Shown here: positions 52,691-59,872 of the stretch, one piece after another | Position numbering within the stretch: position 1 is the stretch's first letter | How the letters are laid out: the number at the start of each line of letters is the position of its first letter | NCBI GenBank assembly: GCA_964571195.1 | Contig: CAZNAD010000014.1 | Coordinates: 1 to 59,872 of the forward strand | Origin: PALSA-1006 sp964571195 | GTDB taxonomy: Bacteria > Pseudomonadota > Gammaproteobacteria > Burkholderiales > Gallionellaceae | DNA length: 59,872 nt | Direction of reading: 5' to 3' | Notes under the pieces: generated by a model | What the model saw: only the letters and a program-made list of their open reading frames with translations | Database searches by the model: none | Told to the model about the DNA's origin: nothing | Position numbers and translations under genes: made by a program

Positions 52691-53476
52691 ATGCTCGTTC
52701 ATCCGCAATTCGACCCCGTCGCCATTCACCTAGGCTCTTTCGGCATCCACTGGTACGGCCTGATGTATCTGCTCGGCTTCATGACCTTCATCTGGCTGGG
52801 GCGGATGCGCCTGCGCACCTTGAACCAGCCGGGCTGGGACAACCAGTTCCTTGATGACCTGCTGTTCTATGGCGTACTGGGCGTAATCATCGGTGGACGG
52901 CTGGGCGAGGTGCTGTTTTACAACCCCGGCTATTACCTTACCAACCCGTTCAAAATACTCGCGGTCTGGGAAGGTGGCATGTCCTTTCATGGTGGATTCC
53001 TCGGTGTACTGGTGGCGATGGCGCTGTTCGCACAGAAGCGCAACATCCAGTGGCTGGCGCTGATGGACTTCATCGCGCCACTTACGCCGCCGGGTTTGGC
53101 GTTTGGGCGCATCGGCAATTTCATCAACGGCGAGTTGTGGGGGCGTCCGACCGATGTGCCGTGGGGCATGATTTTTCCGCAGGTGGACGACTTGCCGCGC
53201 CATCCCTCGCAGTTATACGAATTCGCCCTGGAAGGTATCGTGCTGTTCGTACTGCTGTGGCTGTATTCGCGCCAACCGCGTCCGACTGGTGCTGTGCTCG
53301 GGTTAGCCATCGCTTCCTACGGTTGCTTCCGCTTTCTGGCTGAATTCACGCGCACACCGGACGACGGCATCTTCGGTCTGATGACTTTCGGTGTCAGCAT
53401 GGGACAGTGGCTGAGTCTGCCGATGATACTCGCGGGTATCCTGCTGATGACGTACGCGCACCGTCGCGCAGCTTGA
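52691..53476 (+). CDS. lgt: Prolipoprotein diacylglyceryl transferase
   Basis: Inner-membrane enzyme adding diacylglycerol to the lipobox Cys, required for the many lipoproteins in this window. 261 residues with seven predicted membrane helices; GGRLGEVLFYNP, EGGMSFHGGF and GRIGNFINGELWGR are family signatures. ATG 52691 follows the spacer shared with ilvD. Confidence 0.97.
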   Translation: MLVHPQFDPVAIHLGSFGIHWYGLMYLLGFMTFIWLGRMRLRTLNQPGWDNQFLDDLLFYGVLGVIIGGRLGEVLFYNPGYYLTNPFKILAVWEGGMSFHGGFLGVLVAMALFAQKRNIQWLALMDFIAPLTPPGLAFGRIGNFINGELWGRPTDVPWGMIFPQVDDLPRHPSQLYEFALEGIVLFVLLWLYSRQPRPTGAVLGLAIASYGCFRFLAEFTRTPDDGIFGLMTFGVSMGQWLSLPMILAGILLMTYAHRRAA

Positions 53477-53532
53477 CAGCGATGCGGCGCTCACCCACCA
53501 TTTCGCCCGTTTCGTTCCGGTAATATCCCGAT

Positions 53533-54816
53533 TTGGACACACTATCCTTAGACGCTCTGCTCGGAATCCTGCTGTTGTTGCTGATCTTCGGCGCATGGTT
53601 CTCGGCGGCAGAGACCAGCATGATGGCCATCAACCGCCATCGCCTCAACCACCTGATACGCAAGGGCAACCGTAGCGCCAAACTCACCGGCCGACTGCTG
53701 TCCAAGGTGGACAAACTGCTCGGCTCTATCCTGTTCGGCAACACCCTGCTCAACGTGGCGGCGGCGGCCATCACCAACATCGTCATCATGCGCCTGTTCG
53801 GTGCCAGCGAACTGGCACTGCTGCTCGGCACGCTGCTCATCACGTTCATCCTGCTGATCTTCAGCGAGATCATGCCCAAGGTCGTCGCCGCCAGTTACCC
53901 GGAGCGCGTCGCCCTTCCTTCCAGCTATCTGCTTGCCCCGTTGATCACCCTGTTCCACCCCGTAGTTTCGGTCGCCAGCGCCATCGTCAAAGGCTTTTTG
54001 TCGCTGTTGCGCATCAAAGTGCAGACCGACCAGAGCAAACAAAAGGTCAGTCTGGAAGAAGTGCGCATGCTGGTGCTGGAGGCTGAGCAGTTCCTGCCGC
54101 ACAAACACCAGAAGATGCTGCTCAATCTGGTCGATCTGGAACGGGTCGAGGTCGATGATGTGATGGTGCCGCGCAATCAGATCGAAGCACTGGATATCAA
54201 CGCCGATGCGGAAGTCCTGAAACAACAACTGGCGACCTGCCACCACACCCTGCTGCCAGTGTATGAAGGCTCGCTGAACAACATCGTCGGCATCCTGCAT
54301 GTACGCAAGACCCTCGCCCTGTTGCAGCAGGAGACGTTCAGCACCGAAGCGCTGCGTGAACTATTGCAGGAACCGTATTTCATCCCGGCCAACACCACGC
54401 TGCTCACCCAGTTGCAACACTTTCAGGAACGCCAGTTGCGCCTCGGACTGATCGTGGACGAATACGGCGAACTACAGGGGCTGGTCACGCTGGAGAATAT
54501 TCTGGAAGAGATCGTCGGCGATTTCACCACCCAGTCACCGGCGCAGACGGGCAAGTTCTTCCGCCAGGAAGATGGCAGCCTGTTCATCGAAGGCAGCACC
54601 CTGCTGCGCGATCTGAACCGCAAGATGGGCTTACATTTCCCGCTGGACGGAGCCAAGACCCTGAACGGCCTGATTCTGGAACATCTGGAAGACATCCCGG
54701 AAGCGGGAACCAGCCTGAAGATCAGCGGTTATCCGATCGAGATCATGCAGACACAGGATCGCGTGGTGAAAGTCGCACGCATATTCGTAGTCCCGCAAAA
54801 GACCGATGCGCCCTAG
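53533..54816 (+). CDS. CNNM/CorC-family membrane protein with CBS and CorC-HlyC domains
   Basis: A 427-residue protein with an N-terminal CNNM transmembrane domain (FSAAETSMMAINRHRL near 23-38, FSEIMPKVVAASYPE), a CBS pair (DVMVPRNQIEALD, then LIVDEYGELQGLVTLENILEEIVGD) and a C-terminal transporter-associated domain. Members are linked to Mg/Co export or Mg homeostasis. The best start is TTG 53533; no ATG is available before the first helix. The ribosome binding site is weak. Positioned before pilC as in related genomes. Confidence 0.9.
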   Translation: MDTLSLDALLGILLLLLIFGAWFSAAETSMMAINRHRLNHLIRKGNRSAKLTGRLLSKVDKLLGSILFGNTLLNVAAAAITNIVIMRLFGASELALLLGTLLITFILLIFSEIMPKVVAASYPERVALPSSYLLAPLITLFHPVVSVASAIVKGFLSLLRIKVQTDQSKQKVSLEEVRMLVLEAEQFLPHKHQKMLLNLVDLERVEVDDVMVPRNQIEALDINADAEVLKQQLATCHHTLLPVYEGSLNNIVGILHVRKTLALLQQETFSTEALRELLQEPYFIPANTTLLTQLQHFQERQLRLGLIVDEYGELQGLVTLENILEEIVGDFTTQSPAQTGKFFRQEDGSLFIEGSTLLRDLNRKMGLHFPLDGAKTLNGLILEHLEDIPEAGTSLKISGYPIEIMQTQDRVVKVARIFVVPQKTDAP

Positions 54817-54939
54817 CCGCTTTACAAAGCTAACAAAGCCAAGCATGATGCAAAAAACCTTTACAATCCCGCTTATTGGGCAGAATTGTTAACAATCCTA
54901 ATCACTCATAATCGTGGTTCTTTGAGTTGAGGAAACAGC

Positions 54940-56160
54940 ATGGCGACCGCACACAAAACAGAAAAAGCAAAAGATCATCTCTATAGCTGGGAAGGCAAAG
55001 ACAAAGGCGGCAAAGTCGTCAAAGGTGAGATGCGCTCCTCCGGCGAGGCCAGCGTCTCCGCCCATCTACGTCGCCAAGGCATCACCGTCTCCAAGATCAA
55101 AAAGAGTTCCGGTCGCGGCGGCTCGGTTTCGGAAAAGGATGTCACGCTGTTCACCCGCCAGCTCGCCACCATGCTTAAATCGGGCGTACCACTGTTGCAG
55201 GCGTTCGACATCGTGGGCAAAGGCCATGACAACCCCGCCGTGGCACGCCTGCTGCTCGACATCAAGACCGATGTCGAGACCGGCAGTAGCCTAGAGCAGG
55301 CATTCCGCAAATTCCCGCTCTACTTCGATGATCTGTTCTGCAATCTGATCGGCGCGGGTGAACAGGCCGGTATTCTGGACAGCCTGCTGGATCGTTTGGC
55401 GACCTATAAGGAAAAGATCCAGGCCATCAAGAGCAAGATCAAATCCGCGCTGTTTTACCCGATCTCCATCATCGTCATTGCCTTCGTTATCACTGCGGTG
55501 ATCATGATCTTCGTCATCCCTGCGTTCAAGGAAATGTTCAAGAACTTCGGTGCCGACCTGCCCGCTCCGACGCTGGTGGTGATGGCGATGTCCGACTTCT
55601 TCGTCACCTGGTGGTGGGCGATCTTCGGTGCCATCGGCGGCGGCGGTTATTGGTTCTTCTACACATGGAAGCGCAGCAAAGTGATGCAACAGGCGATGGA
55701 TCGCTTGCTGCTCAAAGTCCCCGTATTCGGACCGCTGGTGCGCAAAGCCACCATCGCGCGCTGGACACGTACCCTGTCCACCATGTTCGCAGCCGGTGTA
55801 CCGCTGGTGGAGGCGTTCGATTCCGTGGCCGGAGCGGCGGGTAACGCGGTGTATTTCGATGCGACCAAGTCGATACAGCGCGAAGTAATGTCGGGCAGCA
55901 GCCTGACCGTTTCCATGCAAAACACTAACGTATTCCCCAGCATGGTGTTGCAGATGGTCGCCATCGGCGAGGAGTCCGGCTCCATCGACAGCATGTTGTC
56001 GAAGGTGGCGGATTTCTACGAAGCCGAAGTGGACGATGCGGTGGAAGCGCTGTCCAGCCTGATGGAGCCGATCATCATGGTGGTGCTGGGCACACTCATC
56101 GGCGGCATGGTGGTGGCGATGTACCTGCCGATCTTCAAGATGGGTCAGGCCGTCGGCTAA
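54940..56160 (+). CDS. pilC: Type IV pilus inner-membrane platform protein PilC
   Basis: Platform protein of the type IV pilus machine. 406 residues with two T2SSF domains: VTLFTRQLATMLKSGVPLLQAF near 68-89, and ARWTRTLSTMFAAGVPLVEAF in the second half, each followed by long membrane helices. SLEQAFRKFP and GEQAGILDSLL are typical. A ribosome binding site GAGGAAA precedes ATG 54940. The pilB ATPase gene that often precedes pilC is absent here. Confidence 0.95.
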   Translation: MATAHKTEKAKDHLYSWEGKDKGGKVVKGEMRSSGEASVSAHLRRQGITVSKIKKSSGRGGSVSEKDVTLFTRQLATMLKSGVPLLQAFDIVGKGHDNPAVARLLLDIKTDVETGSSLEQAFRKFPLYFDDLFCNLIGAGEQAGILDSLLDRLATYKEKIQAIKSKIKSALFYPISIIVIAFVITAVIMIFVIPAFKEMFKNFGADLPAPTLVVMAMSDFFVTWWWAIFGAIGGGGYWFFYTWKRSKVMQQAMDRLLLKVPVFGPLVRKATIARWTRTLSTMFAAGVPLVEAFDSVAGAAGNAVYFDATKSIQREVMSGSSLTVSMQNTNVFPSMVLQMVAIGEESGSIDSMLSKVADFYEAEVDDAVEALSSLMEPIIMVVLGTLIGGMVVAMYLPIFKMGQAVG

Positions 56161-56223
56161 GCTGCGGAATAAACAGGAGGCGCGGCGAGAGCCTCGCTTT
56201 TTTTCAATCTCAGAAAAACCGTG

Positions 56224-57096
56224 ATGACAGAACTATCCCTGCTTTTTCAATCGGAGCCTCTCGTTTTCATCGTCGTCTGTGGCATGCTGGGTTTGGTTGT
56301 CGGCAGCTTCTTGAACGTCGTCATCCATCGCCTGCCCAAGATGCTGGAGCGCGGCTGGCAGGCGCAATGCGCGGAACTGTCCGGCACCCCGCTCAAGGAA
56401 TCCCCCCCGTACAATCTGCTCGCGCCGCGCTCGGCGTGTCCGCACTGCGGCCATCATATCGGTGCACTGGAGAACATCCCGCTGATCAGTTATCTGGTGT
56501 TGCGCGGACGCTGTAAAGGTTGTCAGGCTCCCATCTCCATCCGTTACCCTGTCGTGGAAGCCGTCAGCGGTGTCCTGAGCGCCTATGCCGTCTGGCACTT
56601 CGGTTTTGGCTTGGCCGGGATCGCTGCCATTCTGTTCATCTGGGCGCTCATCACCCTCACCTGTATCGACCTCGACACCCAACTGTTGCCGGACGACATC
56701 ACTCTGCCGCTGTTGTGGCTGGGCTTGCTGCTCAACCTGTCCAACACGTATGCCGCAACGGGTGATGCAGTGATCGGTGCCGTGAGCGGTTATCTGGTGT
56801 TATGGAGCGTGTATTGGGCGTTCAAACTCACCACCGGCAAGGAAGGCATGGGTTACGGCGACTTCAAGCTGCTGGCTGCCATCGGCGCCTGGCTAGGCTG
56901 GCAGATGTTGCCGCTGGTCATCCTGCTCTCCTCCGTGGTCGGGGCCGTGGTCGGCATCAGCCTGATCCTGTTCGCCAAACACGGGCGCGACATCCCCATC
57001 CCTTTCGGCCCTTATCTCGCGGGCGGCGGATTGATCGCGCTGTTCTGGGGGACGACGCTCACCCAGAGTTATCTGCAATTCATCGCCGCGCCATGA
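56224..57096 (+). CDS. pilD: Prepilin leader peptidase/N-methyltransferase PilD
   Basis: Cleaves and methylates type IV prepilins (and pseudopilins). 290 residues, A24 aspartic protease family. The cytosolic zinc loop has CPHC and CKGC; the catalytic Asp pair lies in IDLDTQLLPDDIT and GYGDFKLLAA (GxGD). ATG 56224 or GTG 56221 may be the start. The end overlaps coaE by four bases. Confidence 0.96.
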   Translation: MTELSLLFQSEPLVFIVVCGMLGLVVGSFLNVVIHRLPKMLERGWQAQCAELSGTPLKESPPYNLLAPRSACPHCGHHIGALENIPLISYLVLRGRCKGCQAPISIRYPVVEAVSGVLSAYAVWHFGFGLAGIAAILFIWALITLTCIDLDTQLLPDDITLPLLWLGLLLNLSNTYAATGDAVIGAVSGYLVLWSVYWAFKLTTGKEGMGYGDFKLLAAIGAWLGWQMLPLVILLSSVVGAVVGISLILFAKHGRDIPIPFGPYLAGGGLIALFWGTTLTQSYLQFIAAP

Positions 57097-57719
57097 GCGC
57101 ATCACACGGACACTTGGTGATCGGCCTGACCGGCGGTATCGGCAGCGGCAAAAGCACGGTAGCCGGACTGTTCGAGGCGATGGATGCCCGCATCATCGAC
57201 ACCGATGTATTGTCGCGCGAGCTCACCCAGGCCGGTGGCGCAGCCATAGCTCCGATCCGCAGCGCTTTCGGCGACGCCTATCTCGATGCCGACGGTGCGC
57301 TGGATCGGGGCAAGATGCGGGCGCTGGTCTTTTCTGACCCCGTGGCCAAATCACGTCTGGAGGCCATCCTGCATCCGGCCATCCGTGCACTGGCCGGGCA
57401 ACGACTCAAAACGGCCACTCCGGCACCCTACACCCTGTTGGTCGTGCCGCTGTTATTTGAGACACAGGCTTATCAGGGCTATCTACAGCGCACCCTGCTG
57501 GTCGATTGCCCCGAATCCCAGCAGATCACCCGCACCATGCAACGTAGCGGCATGAGCCGGGACGAGGTGCAGGCCATCATGGCACAGCAGCTGAGCCGCG
57601 CTCAACGCGCGGTTTTGGCCGACGACATCCTCAACAACGATGCCGACCTGTCGGCACTGGCCGGGCAGGTTGCGCACCTGCATGCAAAATATTTGGCGAT
57701 AGCTGCGGGAAGCGATTGA
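57093..57719 (+). CDS. coaE: Dephospho-CoA kinase
   Basis: Last step of coenzyme A synthesis. 208 residues with P-loop GLTGGIGSGKST near 11-22, DTDVLSRELT and VVPLLFET motifs. ATG 57093 overlaps the pilD stop (ATGA). A longer in-frame extension upstream runs across pilD and is not real. The pilD-coaE-zapD-yacG order is conserved in beta- and gammaproteobacteria. Confidence 0.97.
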   Translation: MSASHGHLVIGLTGGIGSGKSTVAGLFEAMDARIIDTDVLSRELTQAGGAAIAPIRSAFGDAYLDADGALDRGKMRALVFSDPVAKSRLEAILHPAIRALAGQRLKTATPAPYTLLVVPLLFETQAYQGYLQRTLLVDCPESQQITRTMQRSGMSRDEVQAIMAQQLSRAQRAVLADDILNNDADLSALAGQVAHLHAKYLAIAAGSD

Positions 57720-57778
57720 CGACATGGCACACTCCATATATCGTTTCGAACCAAATTTACCCCTTCTCTGACTGTTCG

Positions 57779-58534
57779 ATGATTAGTTACGAGTTTCCTC
57801 TGAATGAACGTGTGCGCACCCTGTTGCGACTGGAGGATCTCTTCACCCGGATCAATCGCTTCATCGCCCGCGATGACAGTCTCGACCATCATGCCGCCTT
57901 GGGAGTGTTGTTCGAGATACTGGAAGTTGCCGCACGCGCCGACCTCAAGTCCGATCTGTTGCAGGAACTGGAACGGCAGAAAAAGATCCTCGCCTCGCTG
58001 CACAGCAATCCGGCCATCTCCGAAAGCGCGCTGGAAGCCATCCTCAACGAAATCGACGGTGCCAGTACCGACCTGCTGGCCATGAACGGCAAGATCGGCC
58101 AGCATCTGCGCGACAACGAATGGCTGATGGGTATCAAACAACGCGCCTGTATCCCCGGCGGTGTCTGCGAGTTCGACCTGCCTTCCTACCACTACTGGCA
58201 ACACCAGAGCGCAGAAGCCCGGCGCGAATATCTGCAAGCCTGGCTCAACCCCATGTTGCCCCTGCACGAGAGCCTGAACATCATCCTCAAACTGTTGCGC
58301 GAGAGCGGCAAGACCCATCGTTTCACCGCTATTCGCGGCAGCTTCCAGCAGATGCAGGGCGGCAAGGTCGCGCAGATGCTGATCGTCAACATCGATGCGA
58401 CTTTGCCGTGTATCCCGGAAGTCAGCGCCAACAAATACGCCCTGAACATCCGCTTCGTCACCGCTGACTATGCGGCAAAATCCTCCCTCTACGACAACGA
58501 CGTACCGTTCGATCTCACCTTCTGCTCGTTGTAA
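57779..58534 (+). CDS. zapD: Cell division protein ZapD
   Basis: FtsZ-bundling division factor, formerly YacF. 251 residues starting MISYEFPLNERVRTLLRLE, the usual N-terminus. Mostly helical in the first half and beta-rich in the second. The stop shares one base with the yacG start (TAATG). Confidence 0.96.
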   Translation: MISYEFPLNERVRTLLRLEDLFTRINRFIARDDSLDHHAALGVLFEILEVAARADLKSDLLQELERQKKILASLHSNPAISESALEAILNEIDGASTDLLAMNGKIGQHLRDNEWLMGIKQRACIPGGVCEFDLPSYHYWQHQSAEARREYLQAWLNPMLPLHESLNIILKLLRESGKTHRFTAIRGSFQQMQGGKVAQMLIVNIDATLPCIPEVSANKYALNIRFVTADYAAKSSLYDNDVPFDLTFCSL

Positions 58535-58725
58535 TGTCTATTCCGAAACCACCCATCGTCGCCTGTCCGCAGTGCGGAAAAGAACACGCATGGGACAGCG
58601 CCAATCGTTTCCGTCCGTTTTGTAGCGAACGCTGCAAGATGATCGATCTGGGCAAATGGGCGAATGAAGAATATCGCGTCGAAGCGCGCGAACAAGAACT
58701 ACCGGACGCAGATCACCAGGCTTGA
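58534..58725 (+). CDS. yacG: DNA gyrase inhibitor YacG
   Basis: A 63-residue zinc protein that binds GyrB in E. coli. The zinc site is CPQC near residue 11 and CSERC near 30-34, followed by MIDLGKWANEEYRV. Coupled to zapD, and its last 13 bases overlap the convergent Nudix-ThiE gene. Confidence 0.95.
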   Translation: MSIPKPPIVACPQCGKEHAWDSANRFRPFCSERCKMIDLGKWANEEYRVEAREQELPDADHQA

Positions 58726-59690
58726 CGCAGTAATGCGATGCCGTGTGCACCGCGCATCCAGGCAGTCTGCATATCCCCGTTCGTCAACCCGCCTAACGCA
58801 TACACCGGAATAGCCGTACCCGCGACAATTGCGGCGAAATGATCCCACCCCAGATGCGGTGCTCCCGGATGAGACTTGGTCGGCAACACCGGCGAGAGCA
58901 TCGCGAAATCGCAACCCAATGCCTCCGCACGGCGCAACTCCTCCGCGTTGTGGCACGAAGCCGCGCACCAATCCACAGCGGGACGTTCGGTTAAGTTAGC
59001 GAGTTGTGCAGCGCTCAGTTGCACACCATCCGCCCCCACTTCCTGCGCCAACGCCACATCACCATTGAGCAACACCTTCGCGCCACGCGGGCGAGCCAGC
59101 GCCACCATGCGCAAAGCCAGCGCGCGCAAGTCGTCGCGCGAAAGATGCTTCTCGCGCAACTGCACCAGCCGCAGCCCCGCATCCAGCTTGGCCTGCAACC
59201 TTGTTATAAACTCTTCCGTTCCCAGCTCGGCGGCATTGCTAATGGCATACAGCGAAGGCAATTCCAGCGCACGCAGGATGGGAGCATTGGCCGGGAGGAT
59301 AGGCTCAACCGAAATTAGCCCCCGCCCCCCTCCGTGGGAGAGGTCTAGGGAGAGGGGCGCTTGCCAAGCGAATTCCTGTCCCTCATGTGGATGTATCTCA
59401 CCGCTCCATTCCGTCACACGGAAAAAATTCAAGCGCACCGTGGCGTGCGGATAAGTAAATATGCGCGTGAGCCACGGATAAGCGGTTAGCACTTCGATGC
59501 CCAGCTCTTCGCGCAGCTCGCGCACCAAAGCATGATGCGCCGTTTCGCCCGGCTCAATTTTGCCGCCGGGGAATTCCCAATAGCCAGCCCATATCTTGTC
59601 GGCGGGGCGCTGCGCGAGGAGGAAGGAACCTTCGGGGCGTTGCAGGACGGCGGCGGAGACTTCGACTGTTTTTTCGGATTGAGGGTTCAA
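58713..59690 (-). CDS. Nudix hydrolase fused to a ThiE/TenI-like domain
   Basis: A 325-residue two-domain protein. The N-terminal MutT-type Nudix domain has the full box GKIEPGETAHHALVRELREE (43-62, continuing LGI), expected to hydrolyse oxidised nucleotides such as 8-oxo-dGTP. The C-terminal half (about 140-325) is a thiamine phosphate synthase-like TIM barrel with LVQLREKHL and DGVQLSAAQL. The linker LSLDLSHGGGRGLIS (113-127) is encoded by a palindromic repeat. The fusion is widespread in beta- and gammaproteobacteria; the role of the ThiE-like half is not known, and it may not be the biosynthetic enzyme. Confidence 0.92.
   Translation of the reverse strand: MNPQSEKTVEVSAAVLQRPEGSFLLAQRPADKIWAGYWEFPGGKIEPGETAHHALVRELREELGIEVLTAYPWLTRIFTYPHATVRLNFFRVTEWSGEIHPHEGQEFAWQAPLSLDLSHGGGRGLISVEPILPANAPILRALELPSLYAISNAAELGTEEFITRLQAKLDAGLRLVQLREKHLSRDDLRALALRMVALARPRGAKVLLNGDVALAQEVGADGVQLSAAQLANLTERPAVDWCAASCHNAEELRRAEALGCDFAMLSPVLPTKSHPGAPHLGWDHFAAIVAGTAIPVYALGGLTNGDMQTAWMRGAHGIALLRQAW
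59319..59361. repeat. GC-rich repeat within the Nudix-ThiE linker
   Basis: Blocks CCCCTCC, GTGGGAGAGG and GGGAGAGGGG match parts of the hrpA repeat family. The repeat is translated in frame as the linker between the two domains and appears to be a shortened copy. Confidence 0.65.
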
Positions 59691-59711
59691 AGTTGTATCT
59701 CTAATTCGTAG

Positions 59712-59737
59712 GTTGGGTTAGCGCAGCGTAACCCAAC
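59712..59737. repeat. REP-like palindrome GTTGGGTTACGC type
   Basis: Imperfect inverted repeat GTTGGGTTAGCGC / GCGTAACCCAAC, upstream of the Nudix-ThiE gene. This sequence type is common as a dispersed repeat in proteobacterial genomes (from general knowledge, not searched). Confidence 0.75.
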
Positions 59738-59761
59738 ATTTAAAATCAACTTCAACACCGT

Positions 59762-59872
59762 CGGGGGTAGCCCGACAGCTAGTTACTTTCTTTTGCTTCG
59801 CCAAAAGAAAGTAACCCAAGAAAAGGCGACCCCGGTTTGCCGCCCACTTCGTGGGTACCCTGCGTTGCTCAT
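59762..59872. repeat. Dispersed repeat with perfect GTTACTTTCTTTTG hairpin (continues past the window)
   Basis: Contains a hairpin with perfect 14-base arms GTTACTTTCTTTTG (59782-59795) and CAAAAGAAAGTAAC (59802-59815), loop CTTCGC, and a small CGGG/CCCG pair before it. The rest (AGGCGACCCCGG onward) is the usual extension of this intergenic repeat. No coding sequence seen. Confidence 0.75.

Noticed and set aside
56802..57092. N-terminal extension of coaE upstream of ATG 57093
   Set aside because: The extension overlaps pilD and resembles no dephospho-CoA kinase. The ATGA overlap start gives the standard N-terminus.
59762..59872. Rho-independent terminator at the window end
   Set aside because: The hairpin is strong, but the sequence continues as a known type of dispersed intergenic repeat and no gene is seen ending into it.

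Overview
The window is a gene-dense, roughly 58-60 % GC stretch of a proteobacterial chromosome. Gene content and order point to a betaproteobacterium, most likely a Nitrosomonadales/Gallionellaceae-like lineage: dapB-bamE-recN-nadK, glyA-nrdR-ribD-ribE-ribBX-ribH-nusB-thiL-pgpA, and pilC-pilD-coaE-zapD-yacG followed by a Nudix-ThiE fusion. The taxonomic call is inference from synteny, not from a marker gene. I see no rRNA, tRNA, CRISPR array or prophage.

Layout. 1-3.8 kb: the RNA helicase gene hrpA (3' end outside the window), invaded in frame by palindromic repeats and by a DUF559 nuclease-like domain. 3.9-10.7 kb: mntP, then a defence/accessory segment with a ParE-like toxin-antitoxin pair bracketed by two copies of the mntP 3' end, a type III restriction-modification system (res, mod) with an AT-rich recognition region, and a divergent small regulator facing palindromic operators. 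10.7-14.4 kb: dapB, bamE, recN, nadK. 14.4-19.2 kb: an RND pump, its adaptor and a TetR repressor with a long palindromic operator. 19.3-22.7 kb: a GAF-GGDEF cyclase, hrcA and hemH. 22.7-28.6 kb: a YcgR-like PilZ protein, a cardiolipin synthase with an EEP-family partner, and an lpoB/COG3014/LPP20 lipoprotein operon. 28.7-33.1 kb: nadA, cysS, glnS. 33.3-36.9 kb: an envelope operon (TPR protein, L,D-transpeptidase, cyclophilin, lpxH). 36.9-44.7 kb: a long minus-strand run from glyA through riboflavin genes to nusB, thiL, pgpA and a secreted nuclease. 44.8-49.6 kb: a complete LIV-type ABC importer. 49.7-52.6 kb: a small cytochrome c, an orphan ParA and ilvD. 52.7-58.7 kb: lgt, a CNNM/CorC protein, pilC, pilD, coaE, zapD, yacG. 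The end of the window holds a Nudix-ThiE fusion and two repeat families.

How the genes work together. Most of the window is housekeeping: lysine, NAD(P), riboflavin, heme and branched-chain amino acid metabolism, tRNA charging, DNA repair and envelope biogenesis. Many neighbours overlap by 1 or 4 bases (TGATG or ATGA), indicating translational coupling. The accessory part is the 4.3-10.7 kb island.

The most unusual theme is short GC-rich palindromes that enter open reading frames without breaking them: HrpA three times, the RibD tail, the LivG tail and the Nudix-ThiE linker. A second repeat family sits exactly at operon junctions just upstream of start codons. The strongest candidate for something new is the HrpA helicase carrying a complete DUF559 nuclease-like fold between its RecA-like lobes, bounded on both sides by these palindromes. 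No stretch longer than about 300 bases lacks a gene.
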